A stretch of 64,000 bases of DNA. It comes from Clostridium sp. chh4-2 (GTDB lineage: Bacteria > Bacillota > Clostridia > Lachnospirales > Lachnospiraceae). Below, piece after piece: positions 15,851 to 24,885 of this stretch. Within the stretch, counting starts at the first letter, position 1, and each line of letters begins with the position of its first letter. A model generated the notes under the pieces. It made no database searches. It saw only the letters and a program-made list of their open reading frames with translations, and had not been told where the DNA came from. The translations under genes were made by a program, and so were the position numbers. Location of the stretch: contig NZ_PKUU01000010.1 in the NCBI RefSeq assembly GCF_002899675.1, forward strand, positions 1 to 64,000, in the 5' to 3' direction.

Positions 15851-16777
15851 ATGAACGTTAATAAAAAAAACACACGAAAAAAGACGTTTGGCCAGCTTCT
15901 AAATCAAGAGGGTGTGGCAGGATATATTCTGATCCTGCCCTTCCTAATCGGTTTTTTTAGCTTTATTGCCTTGCCTATGTTAATGTCATTTGGATTATCT
16001 TTTACAAGATATAATGTATTGAAAAGTCCGGAATTCATCGGATTAGAAAATTATATCAAAATGTTTACAAATGATCCAAAATATTTGAAAACGTTTTTTG
16101 TAACACTTTATTATGCTGTTTTTTCTGTACCTTTACGTCTGATTATGGCGCTTGGGGTAGCAATGCTTTTGGTAAAAACAACCAAGCTTTCAAAGTTCTA
16201 TCGGGCGGTCTATTATCTTCCGTCTATTATAGGATCATCGGTAGCGGTAGCAATTCTATGGAAAAGAATGTTTGCCAGTGACGGTGTGGTGAATGCGCTT
16301 CTTCAGACAGTTGGAATTCCCTGTGACAAGTCATGGCTGGGAAGCCAGGATACGGCAATTTGGACATTGATTTTATTGGCAGTCTGGCAATTTGGCTCTT
16401 CTATGTTAATCTTTTTATCTGGTTTAAAACAGGTTCCTGTCGCTCTTTATGAGTCAGCTACTATGGATGGTGCAAACAGTTTTCATAAGTTTTTTAAAAT
16501 TACACTTCCAATGATTACACCCACTATTTTCTTTAATCTGATTAACCAGATTATTAATGGTTTTATGGCATTTACACAGAGTTATATTATTACGCAGGGA
16601 AAACCCAGAGACTCTACATTATTTTACACAGTCTATATGTATCAGAATTCGTTTACTTTTAATAAGCTGGGTTATGGTTGTGCGATGGCTTGGGCAATGA
16701 CCATATTTGTGGCAATATTGACTTATATAATTTTTAAAACTCAGAATAAATGGGTATATTATGAATCGGAAAGGTGA
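15851..16777 (+). CDS. Sugar ABC transporter permease (MalF/UgpA type)
   Basis: 308 residues with six transmembrane helices and the inner-membrane EAA loop, ESATMDGANSFHKFFKITLP, near residues 199-218. GGAGAGG lies just upstream. The stop codon overlaps the next permease gene. Pairs with it to form the membrane channel for the oligosaccharide bound by the upstream lipoprotein. Confidence 0.94.
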   Translation: MNVNKKNTRKKTFGQLLNQEGVAGYILILPFLIGFFSFIALPMLMSFGLSFTRYNVLKSPEFIGLENYIKMFTNDPKYLKTFFVTLYYAVFSVPLRLIMALGVAMLLVKTTKLSKFYRAVYYLPSIIGSSVAVAILWKRMFASDGVVNALLQTVGIPCDKSWLGSQDTAIWTLILLAVWQFGSSMLIFLSGLKQVPVALYESATMDGANSFHKFFKITLPMITPTIFFNLINQIINGFMAFTQSYIITQGKPRDSTLFYTVYMYQNSFTFNKLGYGCAMAWAMTIFVAILTYIIFKTQNKWVYYESER

Positions 16778-16782
16778 TGGAG

Positions 16783-17634
16783 ATGAATAATTATAAGGCG
16801 AAAAGGAAAGCAGCATCCATTGCATACCATATCTTTACCTTCGGATTTGCTATTGTTATGATTTATCCGGTGATTTGGATGATACTTAGTTCCTTTAAAG
16901 GTAGCAATGAAATTATGAGGACAGCCCAGAATCTATTTCCAAGCCAATGGAAGTTTGAGAACTATGCGGTTGGGTGGAAAGGGTTTGCAGGATATAGTTT
17001 TAGTTTGTTTTTTAAAAACTCTTTTATTATTGCAGGAACGGCTACAGTTGGTGCAGTGATATCATCAGCACTTATAGGATACGGTTTTGCAAGGTGCAAT
17101 TTTAAAGGAAAAAGTTTTTGGTTTTCATGTATGCTGCTTTCCATGATGCTTCCTTTTCAGGTTATTATGATACCACAGTACATATTATTTAATAAGATTG
17201 GATGGGTAGGAAGCTATCTTCCAATTATTATGCCATATTTTTTAGGACAAGGCTTTTTCATTTTTCTTAATCTGCAATTTATTAAGGGCATTCCAATTGA
17301 ATTGGATGAGGCGGCTAAAATTGACGGATGCAGTATTTATACGATCTTTACTAAGATTATAATACCTTTGATTAAACCGGCCCTGGTTACAAGCGCAATA
17401 TTTGCTTTTATGTGGAAGTGGGAAGATTTTTTATCATCTTTGATTTATTTAAGCGATCCGGTAAAGTATCCGGTGGCTTATGCACTAAAACTTTTTTCTG
17501 ATCCTGCTTCCGGATCTGACTGGGGAGCTATGTTTGCCATGGCAACTTTATCGTTAGTACCGATTTTTGTGATTTTTCTTACCATGCAGAAATATTTAGT
17601 GGAAGGCATAGCTTCAACCGGCATTAAGGGGTGA
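16783..17634 (+). CDS. Sugar ABC transporter permease (MalG/UgpE type)
   Basis: About 283 residues, six helices, EAA loop with DEAAKIDGCSIYTIFTKIIIP. The start at 16783 is chosen because AGGTGA at 16772-16777 leaves 5 bases; GTG at 16774 and ATG at 16777 are in frame and possible. Translationally coupled to the first permease and followed 4 bases later by a large glycosidase gene. Confidence 0.93.
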   Translation: MNNYKAKRKAASIAYHIFTFGFAIVMIYPVIWMILSSFKGSNEIMRTAQNLFPSQWKFENYAVGWKGFAGYSFSLFFKNSFIIAGTATVGAVISSALIGYGFARCNFKGKSFWFSCMLLSMMLPFQVIMIPQYILFNKIGWVGSYLPIIMPYFLGQGFFIFLNLQFIKGIPIELDEAAKIDGCSIYTIFTKIIIPLIKPALVTSAIFAFMWKWEDFLSSLIYLSDPVKYPVAYALKLFSDPASGSDWGAMFAMATLSLVPIFVIFLTMQKYLVEGIASTGIKG

Positions 17635-17638
17635 GAAT

Positions 17639-20635
17639 ATGGATTTACAGTATGGAATTCAGCCATTCTGGTTTTGGAATGGCGATATGAGAGAAGAGGA
17701 AATTGTATGGCAAATCGAGGAAATGCATCGTCAGGGCATTCAAGGTTTTATCATACATCCCCGACAAGGAATGAAAATTCCGTATCTTAGCTCAATTTAT
17801 TTCGCAAGAGTAGAATTAGCTGTGAGAACGGCCGCCAAACTAAATATGGATGTATGGCTTTATGATGAATACCCTTATCCTAGTGGAGTAACAGGTGGGG
17901 ATGTAATTCTGGAACATCCTGAGTATCTATGTAAAGAGCTTATTTTATATGATGAACAGTTTGAGGGCGGAAGCCTTATATCAAAGGATCTTTCATGGGG
18001 AAAAGTTTTATTTGCCAGAGCGTATGCTGTAACAGATGGAGATACCCTTTGGTCTGATTATATAGACCTAAGTGAAAATATTGGGACAGCTTTCCGACAA
18101 GAAATTTTCCAAATCAGTGGTTTGACTGCTTATAATAAAAAACGTTATTTTACTGGAGAACAGGCCAAGCGGCTTATGTGGGAAGTTCCGGAAGGAGATT
18201 GGCGCGTTTTAATAGTGACAGAGGCAGTATTAAAAGATTTTAAGTATTTTGGCAATTATGTAGATACAATGAATCCAGACGCAATCGACTTTTATCTTAA
18301 AACTACACATGAGGTGTATAAAAAACGGTTTGGGGATCAGTTTGGAAAAACAGTTAAGGGGATTTTTACGGATGAAGTGACGGCATTTCCACCAGAACAG
18401 CCATGGTCTCCTTTACTTCCTAAAAAAATTCTGGAGTTATCGGGTATTAATATTATAGAATGGCTTCCTGCCATAATGGGAATTGATATGGGAAAGGGAA
18501 CCAAAGAAGCCAGATATGCTTACTGGAATGGCGCGGCAGAAGCGTTTATGGAGAGCTATGATAAAAAGGTTTACCATTGGTGCAAGGAAAACGGCCTTAT
18601 GTTAATTGGAGAAAAGCCGATAATGCGTGCAGCAGAGATGGAGTTTTGTCATATTCCAGGAATGGAAGTGGGGCACCAGAAGGTAGGAAGCAGCCCTAAT
18701 ATTGTACCAGGGAAATATAGAGCCAATGGAAAGTTGGCAGCGTCCTGCGCCCATTTTTATAAGAAGCCATCAGCACTGTGTGAAGCTTTTCATAGTATTG
18801 GTTGGGGAATGACACTTCAAGATATGAAGTGGATTCTTGACTGGCTGGTTATTCAAGGAATCGATTTTTATATAGCACATGCATTTTTTTATACGACGGA
18901 TGGACTAACAAAGCATGATGCGCCACCTTCTTCATTTTATCAGATGCCATGGTGGAATCATATGAATATACTGGCCAAATACGCACAAAGAGCAGGGAAA
19001 ATGCTTCGTGGATATCAACGTAACATAAAGACATTAATTTTAGATCCCGTGGCATCAATATGGAGTGAAGACAGCAGCAGAAAGGCAGAGATAAAAACTT
19101 CTTATGCTAAACTGCAAAGGATACTTTTAGAACACCAGATTGATTATTATATTATTGATCCCAGGCTTTTAGCTCAAGGTGTGGTACAAGAGATGGGAAG
19201 AGACGGAGAAGCTGAATTATTTATACAGGAAGAAGGCTTTTTGCAGATTATTATACCGCCAGCTTGTGTTCTGGAAGCAGAGTGCGCAGATAAGTTAAAG
19301 GAATTTTCAGAAAAAGGCGGACGTCTTTGCTTTATAGGAGAAGTGCCTGAAACAGATACCAAAGGAAATGCAATATGGACAAGCGAATATTCGTCTTGGG
19401 GTAAACATACCGTATTTGTGGTTAATGAAGAGGAAGTACTGGAAGTATCTGCTGGGCTAAAAGATTATTCTATAAGTTCTTCTCATTCGGATACATTAAA
19501 GGATTTTATTGCAATAGAATTGGAAAATCATAATCATGAACAAATTTACTTTATGACTAATTTGAGTAATGAAGTCAAATATGTACAATATGAATGCCTG
19601 ACTGATGATAAGATACATGCAAGGTTTGAATTTTCGCCATTGGAATCGCGAATTATTAATAAAAATGATATTTTAAAAATGTCATCAGAAAAGAAAGAGG
19701 CATTGATTTGCGATTTGAATCAGCAATTTCTTCTTTCATGCGGGCATCCAAATGCAATGCGTTTTGGAAGATGGCAGATGCTTGGAGAAGATGGACAAAG
19801 CGCAGTAGTAGAATCCATGACTTTAATAGAGCAATTGGAACATGGTGATTTTAATATACCTCTGAGCACAAGCAAAAATTTTGGATGTGTGAAGCAGCTG
19901 ACTTTTCCACCAGGGAATTACTGTTATCGGACCATATTCCATTGGGACGGCATGCTGCCGGGAAAGGAAGCAGTCTGGCTTCTCATAGAACCGGGAACGA
20001 TAAGTGGAGAATGGAAGCTCATGCTTAACGGTGTCCAGATTACCGAGGATCAATTTCAGAAGAAAGAAGTCTATAATCGTTCTAATTTATGCGCCATGGT
20101 AACAAATTTAATCTATCCGGGAAAAAATTGCATTGAAGTGTTTGTACATACAAAAGAGACTTTTGATGGCGTTCGAAATCCGATTTATCTTATAGGAAAC
20201 TTTGGAGTCCGCATTGAGGAAAGCAAAGATTCAGCAGATAGTGGTCTGCATACTTGTGAGATGCTGACAGTAGGTGGAATTAAAAATATGAAGGAAATTG
20301 GGCTTCCATTTTATGCAGGAACAGTTCATGCAAAAACAATAATTAGCGCAAATGGAACAGAGAGAATTGTTAAAATTAAAGACTCCTGGATGCAGGATGC
20401 ATTGGAAATGAAATTAAATGGAAAAAGCATTGGGACCTGTGTATATGCTCCTTATGAATACGAGATTCCACAAGGCATATTGAATAAAGGCGAAAATGAA
20501 CTTGAACTGGTATTGTCTACGACGCTGATAGGATTATTTGAAGGACAGTATTTTGACCGCAGTAAACATGCATATAAAAATTATCAGGGGGAAGATACAG
20601 AGATAGAAGACTATGCAGCAATTGTATATACATAA
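17639..20635 (+). CDS. Putative GH106-like glycoside hydrolase
   Basis: 998 residues without a signal peptide, so probably cytoplasmic and acting on imported oligosaccharide. The N-terminal half looks like a TIM barrel: PFWFWNGDM at the start, an EEMHRQGIQGFIIHPRQG strand-helix, WLYDEYPYPSGVTGG, and GIFTDEVTAF with an acidic pair near residue 244. These resemble alpha-L-rhamnosidase (GH106)-type enzymes. The C-terminal 300 residues look like galactose-binding beta-sandwiches (LMLNGVQI; LNGKSIGTCVYAPYEYE). Together with the GH105 gene a rhamnogalacturonan-type substrate is likely. The exact GH family and catalytic residues are uncertain. Confidence 0.6.
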   Translation: MDLQYGIQPFWFWNGDMREEEIVWQIEEMHRQGIQGFIIHPRQGMKIPYLSSIYFARVELAVRTAAKLNMDVWLYDEYPYPSGVTGGDVILEHPEYLCKELILYDEQFEGGSLISKDLSWGKVLFARAYAVTDGDTLWSDYIDLSENIGTAFRQEIFQISGLTAYNKKRYFTGEQAKRLMWEVPEGDWRVLIVTEAVLKDFKYFGNYVDTMNPDAIDFYLKTTHEVYKKRFGDQFGKTVKGIFTDEVTAFPPEQPWSPLLPKKILELSGINIIEWLPAIMGIDMGKGTKEARYAYWNGAAEAFMESYDKKVYHWCKENGLMLIGEKPIMRAAEMEFCHIPGMEVGHQKVGSSPNIVPGKYRANGKLAASCAHFYKKPSALCEAFHSIGWGMTLQDMKWILDWLVIQGIDFYIAHAFFYTTDGLTKHDAPPSSFYQMPWWNHMNILAKYAQRAGKMLRGYQRNIKTLILDPVASIWSEDSSRKAEIKTSYAKLQRILLEHQIDYYIIDPRLLAQGVVQEMGRDGEAELFIQEEGFLQIIIPPACVLEAECADKLKEFSEKGGRLCFIGEVPETDTKGNAIWTSEYSSWGKHTVFVVNEEEVLEVSAGLKDYSISSSHSDTLKDFIAIELENHNHEQIYFMTNLSNEVKYVQYECLTDDKIHARFEFSPLESRIINKNDILKMSSEKKEALICDLNQQFLLSCGHPNAMRFGRWQMLGEDGQSAVVESMTLIEQLEHGDFNIPLSTSKNFGCVKQLTFPPGNYCYRTIFHWDGMLPGKEAVWLLIEPGTISGEWKLMLNGVQITEDQFQKKEVYNRSNLCAMVTNLIYPGKNCIEVFVHTKETFDGVRNPIYLIGNFGVRIEESKDSADSGLHTCEMLTVGGIKNMKEIGLPFYAGTVHAKTIISANGTERIVKIKDSWMQDALEMKLNGKSIGTCVYAPYEYEIPQGILNKGENELELVLSTTLIGLFEGQYFDRSKHAYKNYQGEDTEIEDYAAIVYT

Positions 20636-20822
20636 CTATAAAGGCCAATGGATATAGAAGCTGATTTTGATAGTCTTCAAAAAACAGTATATTTAACAGA
20701 AGAACTTTATCTTATTATTCATAATCGGGTTATATATTTTGTAAAATAATATTTACGAGACTATAGATTTCAGCTTATAATAAAGATAAGTATTTTTAGT
20801 ATAGTTTTCTTCAGCACTTTTT

Positions 20823-20853
20823 AGCGGCAATCTGTTTAAATTTGGCTGCCGCC
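20823..20853 (+). repeat. Inverted repeat upstream of the terminator
   Basis: AGCGGCA and TGCCGCC form a short stem about 190 bases after the glycosidase stop. It may protect the transcript 3' end together with the terminator at 20862. Confidence 0.4.
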
Positions 20854-20861
20854 TTTCATAG

Positions 20862-20895
20862 AAACCTCGGAAACCTTGATTTTCCGAGGTTTTTA
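20862..20895 (+). terminator. Intrinsic terminator after the glycan ABC operon
   Basis: AAACCTCGGAAA pairs with TTTTCCGAGGTTT around a 6-nt loop and is followed by T5. It resembles the terminator at 5857-5898, a common form in this genome. Confidence 0.85.
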
Positions 20896-21021
20896 ATTTA
20901 TGGTCAGGATAGACTTAGTTGAGTGAGCGAAGCGGTTTTTTATTAAAATGAACCATTTTTCTTTACGCCTCCTCTATATAGTAGGTGCACCTAAAAAGAA
21001 CATGACAAGAGGAAAGAAGAG

Positions 21022-21708
21022 ATGACGTTGGAAAGCAGCGGAAAGATGACGAACAGCCAGGCACAGTGCCAGCGGGAAAAAGGTTCCCCGCAGGAAATGT
21101 ATTTCCCGGAGGAAAAGCCTGCACAGAATAAGCCTGAAACTGCCAAGAAAGAAACTGTCTGCCTGGTTGAGCAGATGATCGGTGACAGTCAGGAGGCGTT
21201 TGACAGGCTCATAGAAAAATATTATTCCAAAGCGCTCCGTATCGCTTATCTGATTTCCGGAAACCGGTCGGACAGTGAGGATATTGTGCAGGAGACATTT
21301 GTGATCTGCTGGGTGAATCGGAAGAAAATCCGTGAACCGGAGTATTTTGAGACATGGCTTTATAAAACGTTGACGCGTGAGGCCTGGCGATACTGTAAAA
21401 AGGCCAGGAGGGAAACGAGCGTCGATGAAGTATTTGGAGAGGACGAGGAAAGCCCGGTGGACGTGATGGATGAAGCCATGAAAAACTGGGAGGCGAAAGA
21501 AATCTGCAGGGCGGTGAAGGAACTTCCTGTGAAGCAGAGGACGGTTATCGTACTCTATTATTATAATCAAATGTCCACGAAAGAGATCGCCGGTGTGATG
21601 AATTGTCTGGAAGGAACGGTTAAATCAAGGCTTTATACAGCCAGAAACAAGTTAAAACAGGTGCTGGAAGCAGAAGTCCGGGCATTTGGAAAGGAGATAC
21701 CACAATGA
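21022..21708 (+). CDS. ECF-type RNA polymerase sigma factor
   Basis: 228 residues. An unusual 45-residue charged N-terminal extension precedes sigma region 2 (FDRLIEKYYSKALRIAYLISGNRSDSEDIVQETF, given here in part as key residues 66-99). Region 4 follows, with LPVKQRTVIVLYYYNQMSTKEIA and GTVKSRLYTARNKL. The stop overlaps the next gene by 4 bases (ATGA), so sigma factor and partner are translationally coupled. The signal it answers is unknown; the partner is a membrane protein with a large outside domain. Confidence 0.93.
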   Translation: MTLESSGKMTNSQAQCQREKGSPQEMYFPEEKPAQNKPETAKKETVCLVEQMIGDSQEAFDRLIEKYYSKALRIAYLISGNRSDSEDIVQETFVICWVNRKKIREPEYFETWLYKTLTREAWRYCKKARRETSVDEVFGEDEESPVDVMDEAMKNWEAKEICRAVKELPVKQRTVIVLYYYNQMSTKEIAGVMNCLEGTVKSRLYTARNKLKQVLEAEVRAFGKEIPQ

Positions 21709-22556
21709 AATACTCTGAAAATGATTGGTGCGAGAAAAGGCGGAGTAAAGTGAATCAGAATGAAAGGGAAGCAGGCGGCAGTGAGCAGGCGGATGATTTG
21801 AAAATTTGTGATGCTCTGAACCGCGAGGCGGAGAAACTGTTGGTATCTTCCTGGAATGTGAGGAGTATGCAGCAGTCTGTCCATAGTAGAATCCGGGAGG
21901 GAAATCGAATGAAACGTTGCAGTATAAAGAAGATTATCGTAGCAGCATGTATTGTGTGTACATTAGGAAGTATTACGGCAGTTGCCGCAGGAGTGATTGC
22001 ATCGACTTCGAGTCAAAGCAGCAGAAAAGAAGCATTTTATGATTATGCTAAGGTTGATGAAATGGAGCAGAAGCTTGGATATACCGTGAAAGCTCCGGAA
22101 AGTTTTACGAATGGCTTTGCTTTTTCCAATGGAGTGCCAAAACATCAAAAAGCATATGATGAGAATGGAAATACATTAAAACAGGCAGAAGGGCTTTCGA
22201 TTTCCTACACGAAGAGCGGCATGGCTGACATCACTCTCAGCATCCAAGATGCTTCTTTTACAGAGGATACGGAAACGCCGGATCAGGTATTCAATCATAA
22301 TGGCGTTGCTTTAAAATATACCAAGAGTAATTATCGGTTTGTGCCAGCGAATTACAAAGTTTCCGATGAGGAACAGGCTGCTATGGATGCGGGGCGGCTG
22401 TATATTTCTTATGGAGCGGATACAGTTACGGATAACGTGGTAAAGTTAATTTCATGGGAAGATCAGGGGACGGCTTATACGATGCTTTCTTTTGACAGCA
22501 CATTGAGTGCAGAGGAGTTTGGGGAGATGGCCGGAGAGGTTATCGATGTTCAATAG
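21705..22556 (+). CDS. Probable membrane anti-sigma factor (DUF4367-like)
   Basis: 283 residues: an N-terminal cytoplasmic part of about 70 residues, one transmembrane helix (IIVAACIVCTLGSITAVAAG, about 76-95), then an outside domain of about 185 residues with the repetitive beta pattern seen in DUF4367/DUF4179 proteins. No zinc-binding HxxxCxxC anti-sigma motif is visible. The ATGA overlap with the sigma gene is the main reason for calling it an anti-sigma factor; this is inference from position. Confidence 0.7.
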   Translation: MKYSENDWCEKRRSKVNQNEREAGGSEQADDLKICDALNREAEKLLVSSWNVRSMQQSVHSRIREGNRMKRCSIKKIIVAACIVCTLGSITAVAAGVIASTSSQSSRKEAFYDYAKVDEMEQKLGYTVKAPESFTNGFAFSNGVPKHQKAYDENGNTLKQAEGLSISYTKSGMADITLSIQDASFTEDTETPDQVFNHNGVALKYTKSNYRFVPANYKVSDEEQAAMDAGRLYISYGADTVTDNVVKLISWEDQGTAYTMLSFDSTLSAEEFGEMAGEVIDVQ

Positions 22557-22604
22557 TTCGTATGTTAGTTGGTGAATAGACTGAATTATGTTTAGAGAAA
22601 AGGG

Positions 22605-22658
22605 AATAGAGATGGACGGAGCTCTTCTATATAGGCGCTCCGTCCATCTCTATTTCCT
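22605..22658 (+). terminator. Terminator of the sigma/anti-sigma operon
   Basis: A perfect 18-bp stem (22605-22622 with 22637-22654) and a 14-nt loop, about 50 bases after the stop. The tail is only weakly T-rich (ATTTCCTTTT). Confidence 0.75.
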
Positions 22659-22842
22659 TTTGCCATTATAAACTTCAAAGCTTTTTTAAATACCAGGCTC
22701 AGATAATTGAGCAACAAATTGAACAAGTATGCCGGAAAATTAAGAAAAGAAGGAACTTTATAAAAATATCAACCGAATATTATAGCTTTCATTTTATTTC
22801 TTCTGAGAAAATAATAAGAATAAGAGGTTATTGATAAAACGA

Positions 22843-22871
22843 TTGACAATGTACCGCGTTATGCGTATGAT
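22843..22871 (+). promoter_or_regulatory. Strong promoter of the amino-acid operon
   Basis: TTGACA at 22843-22848 and TATGAT at 22866-22871, separated by exactly 17 bases. The predicted start is near 22878, giving a 92-nt leader before the aminotransferase. Confidence 0.85.
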
Positions 22872-22909
22872 ACACTCCATAGAAAACATACATAGAAAGC
22901 AAACAGACG

Positions 22910-22943
22910 CAGGGGTCGCCCAAGAGGCAGCCCCTGTTTTTTT
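22910..22943 (+). terminator. Leader terminator (attenuator) before the aminotransferase operon
   Basis: CAGGGGTCGCC pairs with GGCAGCCCCTG (one internal mismatch) around CAAGA, followed by seven T. It lies between the strong promoter at 22843 and the AGGAGGAA ribosome site near 22953, so every transcript must pass it. This is the placement of an attenuator. No T-box, known riboswitch core or leader peptide was recognised in the roughly 32 nt in front of it. Confidence 0.75.
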
Positions 22944-22969
22944 GTTTGAGCTAGGAGGAATTCTGTTAT

Positions 22970-24133
22970 ATGAAGGAATTAGCGAAAAATGCACGTTCTA
23001 TACCGCCATCTGGAATCCGACGGATTTTTAATATGGCGGTAGGACAGGAGGATTGTATTCGATTTACGTTAGGAGAGCCGGATTTTCATACATCCGCCCA
23101 TATTGTGAGAGCCGGGTGCCGGGCGCTTGAAGGGGAGGAGAACCGCTATACGGAGAATGCCGGGCTTTTGGAACTGCGGCGTGCTATTGCGCACCGGGTT
23201 CGGAGAAAAAAAGGCATTGATGCGAATCCCAAAACTGAGATTATGGTGACAAACGGCGGAATGGAGGCCCTTTATCTTTCACTGCATACCATACTTAATG
23301 AAGGAGACGAGGTAATTGTGGGTTCTCCTCTGTTTTCCAATTACTTAGGAGAGATCATCAGCTGCGGAGGCGTTCCGGTCTGTGTGGAATTGAAGGAAAG
23401 CCGGGATTTTGTTATTGATCCGGCTGAGGTGGAGAAGGCGGTCACAGGGAAGACGAAAGCGATTTTGCTGAATTCTCCATCCAATCCTTTGGGAAGCGTA
23501 ACCGGACCGGACGTATTAAAGCAGATTGCTGAACTGGCTGTAGCCCATGATCTTTATGTGCTTTCCGACGAAGTATATGAGGAGTTTAATTACGATCCTG
23601 CGGTGCCGGTGGTCAGTATCGCTACGTTTCCCGGCATGCGGGAGCGCACTGTGGTGATTGACAGCTTTTCCAAGACATATGCTATGACTGGCTGGCGGGT
23701 CGGGTATGCGGTGGGGCCGGAGGCAATTATAAGGCTGATGACATTTAACCAGGAAGGCGTTATATCCAGTGTCAGTGCCAGTTCCCAGTATGCGGCTATT
23801 GAGGCGCTTAACGGTCCTCAGGATTTTGTTGGAGATATGATTCAGGCATTTAAAGCGAGACGGGATATTCTGGTGGACGGTTTGGAAGGCGTACCGCGGA
23901 TCAGCTGCCGCATGCCGAGAGGCGCGTTCTATGTATTTGCCAATATAACGGATACGGGGTTGACTTCCGAAGAGTTTGCCGTCCGGCTTTTGGAGGAAAA
24001 ACATGTGGCAGTGGTGCCCGGTTCCGCTTTTGGTCCGGGCGGGGAGGGCTATATCCGGCTGTCCTATGTGGTCTCGGAGGAAGATATCCGGGAAGGAGTG
24101 CGGCGGATGGAGGCATTTACAACCCATCTTTGA
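22970..24133 (+). CDS. Class I/II pyridoxal-phosphate aminotransferase
   Basis: 387 residues, aspartate-aminotransferase superfamily (PatA/AspC-like). Seen: NGGMEALYLSL (PLP phosphate region), NSPSNPLGSV (carboxylate/Asn motif), SDEVYEEFNY (Asp-Tyr), SFSKTYAMTGWRVGY with Schiff-base Lys235, and RGAFYVFAN with the substrate-contact Arg region near the C-terminus. It converts an amino acid to a 2-oxo acid. First gene of an operon with an amino-acid importer, a D-2-hydroxyacid dehydrogenase and an N-acyl amino-acid deacylase, so a catabolic role on an imported (possibly acylated) amino acid is likely. A terminator precedes it in the leader. Confidence 0.93.
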   Translation: MKELAKNARSIPPSGIRRIFNMAVGQEDCIRFTLGEPDFHTSAHIVRAGCRALEGEENRYTENAGLLELRRAIAHRVRRKKGIDANPKTEIMVTNGGMEALYLSLHTILNEGDEVIVGSPLFSNYLGEIISCGGVPVCVELKESRDFVIDPAEVEKAVTGKTKAILLNSPSNPLGSVTGPDVLKQIAELAVAHDLYVLSDEVYEEFNYDPAVPVVSIATFPGMRERTVVIDSFSKTYAMTGWRVGYAVGPEAIIRLMTFNQEGVISSVSASSQYAAIEALNGPQDFVGDMIQAFKARRDILVDGLEGVPRISCRMPRGAFYVFANITDTGLTSEEFAVRLLEEKHVAVVPGSAFGPGGEGYIRLSYVVSEEDIREGVRRMEAFTTHL

Positions 24134-24204
24134 TTGGATAGCAGCAGGTTGTCAAGCGCTCTTGGCGGCAGAAAAAGGTCTCTGGGGCAAAGGAGGATTT
24201 TGTT

Positions 24205-24873
24205 ATGTATGCATTTAGTTTTGAAAAATTTGTGGAGGCATTTCTGCCGATTTTAAGCAAGATGGGGGACACTCTGTTTCTGACGGCAGGCACATTTGTA
24301 ATTGCCATGATTCTGGCGATGATCCTGGCATTTTTGTCACTGGGCAAAAATCCGGTGATTGGGTTTATGCTAAAAATCTGGATGTCATTTTTTCGGGGTA
24401 CGCCGGTGCTGGTTCAGCTGTTTTTCTTTGTTTACGGCCTGTTTCCCAATATTCCGGGTATAAAGGGGCTGGGAGCTGAGTGGCACGCAATTATCTGCCT
24501 CAGCCTGGCATATTCTTCTTACATGTCGGAAACCATTCGCGGGGCGATTTTATCCGTGGACCGGGGGCAGTTCGAAGGGGGATATTCCATCGGTATGAGC
24601 ACGGCCCAGACCATGAGGCGGGTGGTGCTGCCTCAAGCTTTCCGCATGGCGGTGCCTCCGCTTTCTAACAATTTCCTGGAAATATTCAAAGGGACTGCAT
24701 TGGCTTCTATGGTTGGAATCACGGAAATGATGCTGAAGGCAAAGATGATAAGTTCCAAGAACCTGCGCTTTATGGAGACATATCTGGCGGTATTGTTTAT
24801 CTATTGGGCGCTTAACATTTTATTCACATCTATACAGAAGCTGTTGGAGCAGAGTCTGAACAGACGGGTATAA
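24205..24873 (+). CDS. Amino-acid ABC transporter permease (HisM/GlnP type)
   Basis: 222 residues, about five membrane helices, polar amino acid permease family. The EAA loop EGGYSIGMSTAQTMRRVVLP lies near residues 128-147. AAAGGAGG is a good ribosome site. Only one permease gene is present, so a homodimer is expected. Works with the ATPase 12 bases downstream and the lipoprotein at 27934. Confidence 0.94.
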   Translation: MYAFSFEKFVEAFLPILSKMGDTLFLTAGTFVIAMILAMILAFLSLGKNPVIGFMLKIWMSFFRGTPVLVQLFFFVYGLFPNIPGIKGLGAEWHAIICLSLAYSSYMSETIRGAILSVDRGQFEGGYSIGMSTAQTMRRVVLPQAFRMAVPPLSNNFLEIFKGTALASMVGITEMMLKAKMISSKNLRFMETYLAVLFIYWALNILFTSIQKLLEQSLNRRV

Positions 24874-24885
24874 GGAGGTAAAATT

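Larger units (their letters stand above)
20636..21021. other. Intergenic region without a gene
   Basis: About 390 AT-rich bases. Apart from two hairpins near 20823-20895, nothing coding was recognised. TGAACC at 20951-20956 could be an ECF-type -35 box for the sigma gene, but the -10 is unclear. Confidence 0.5.
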
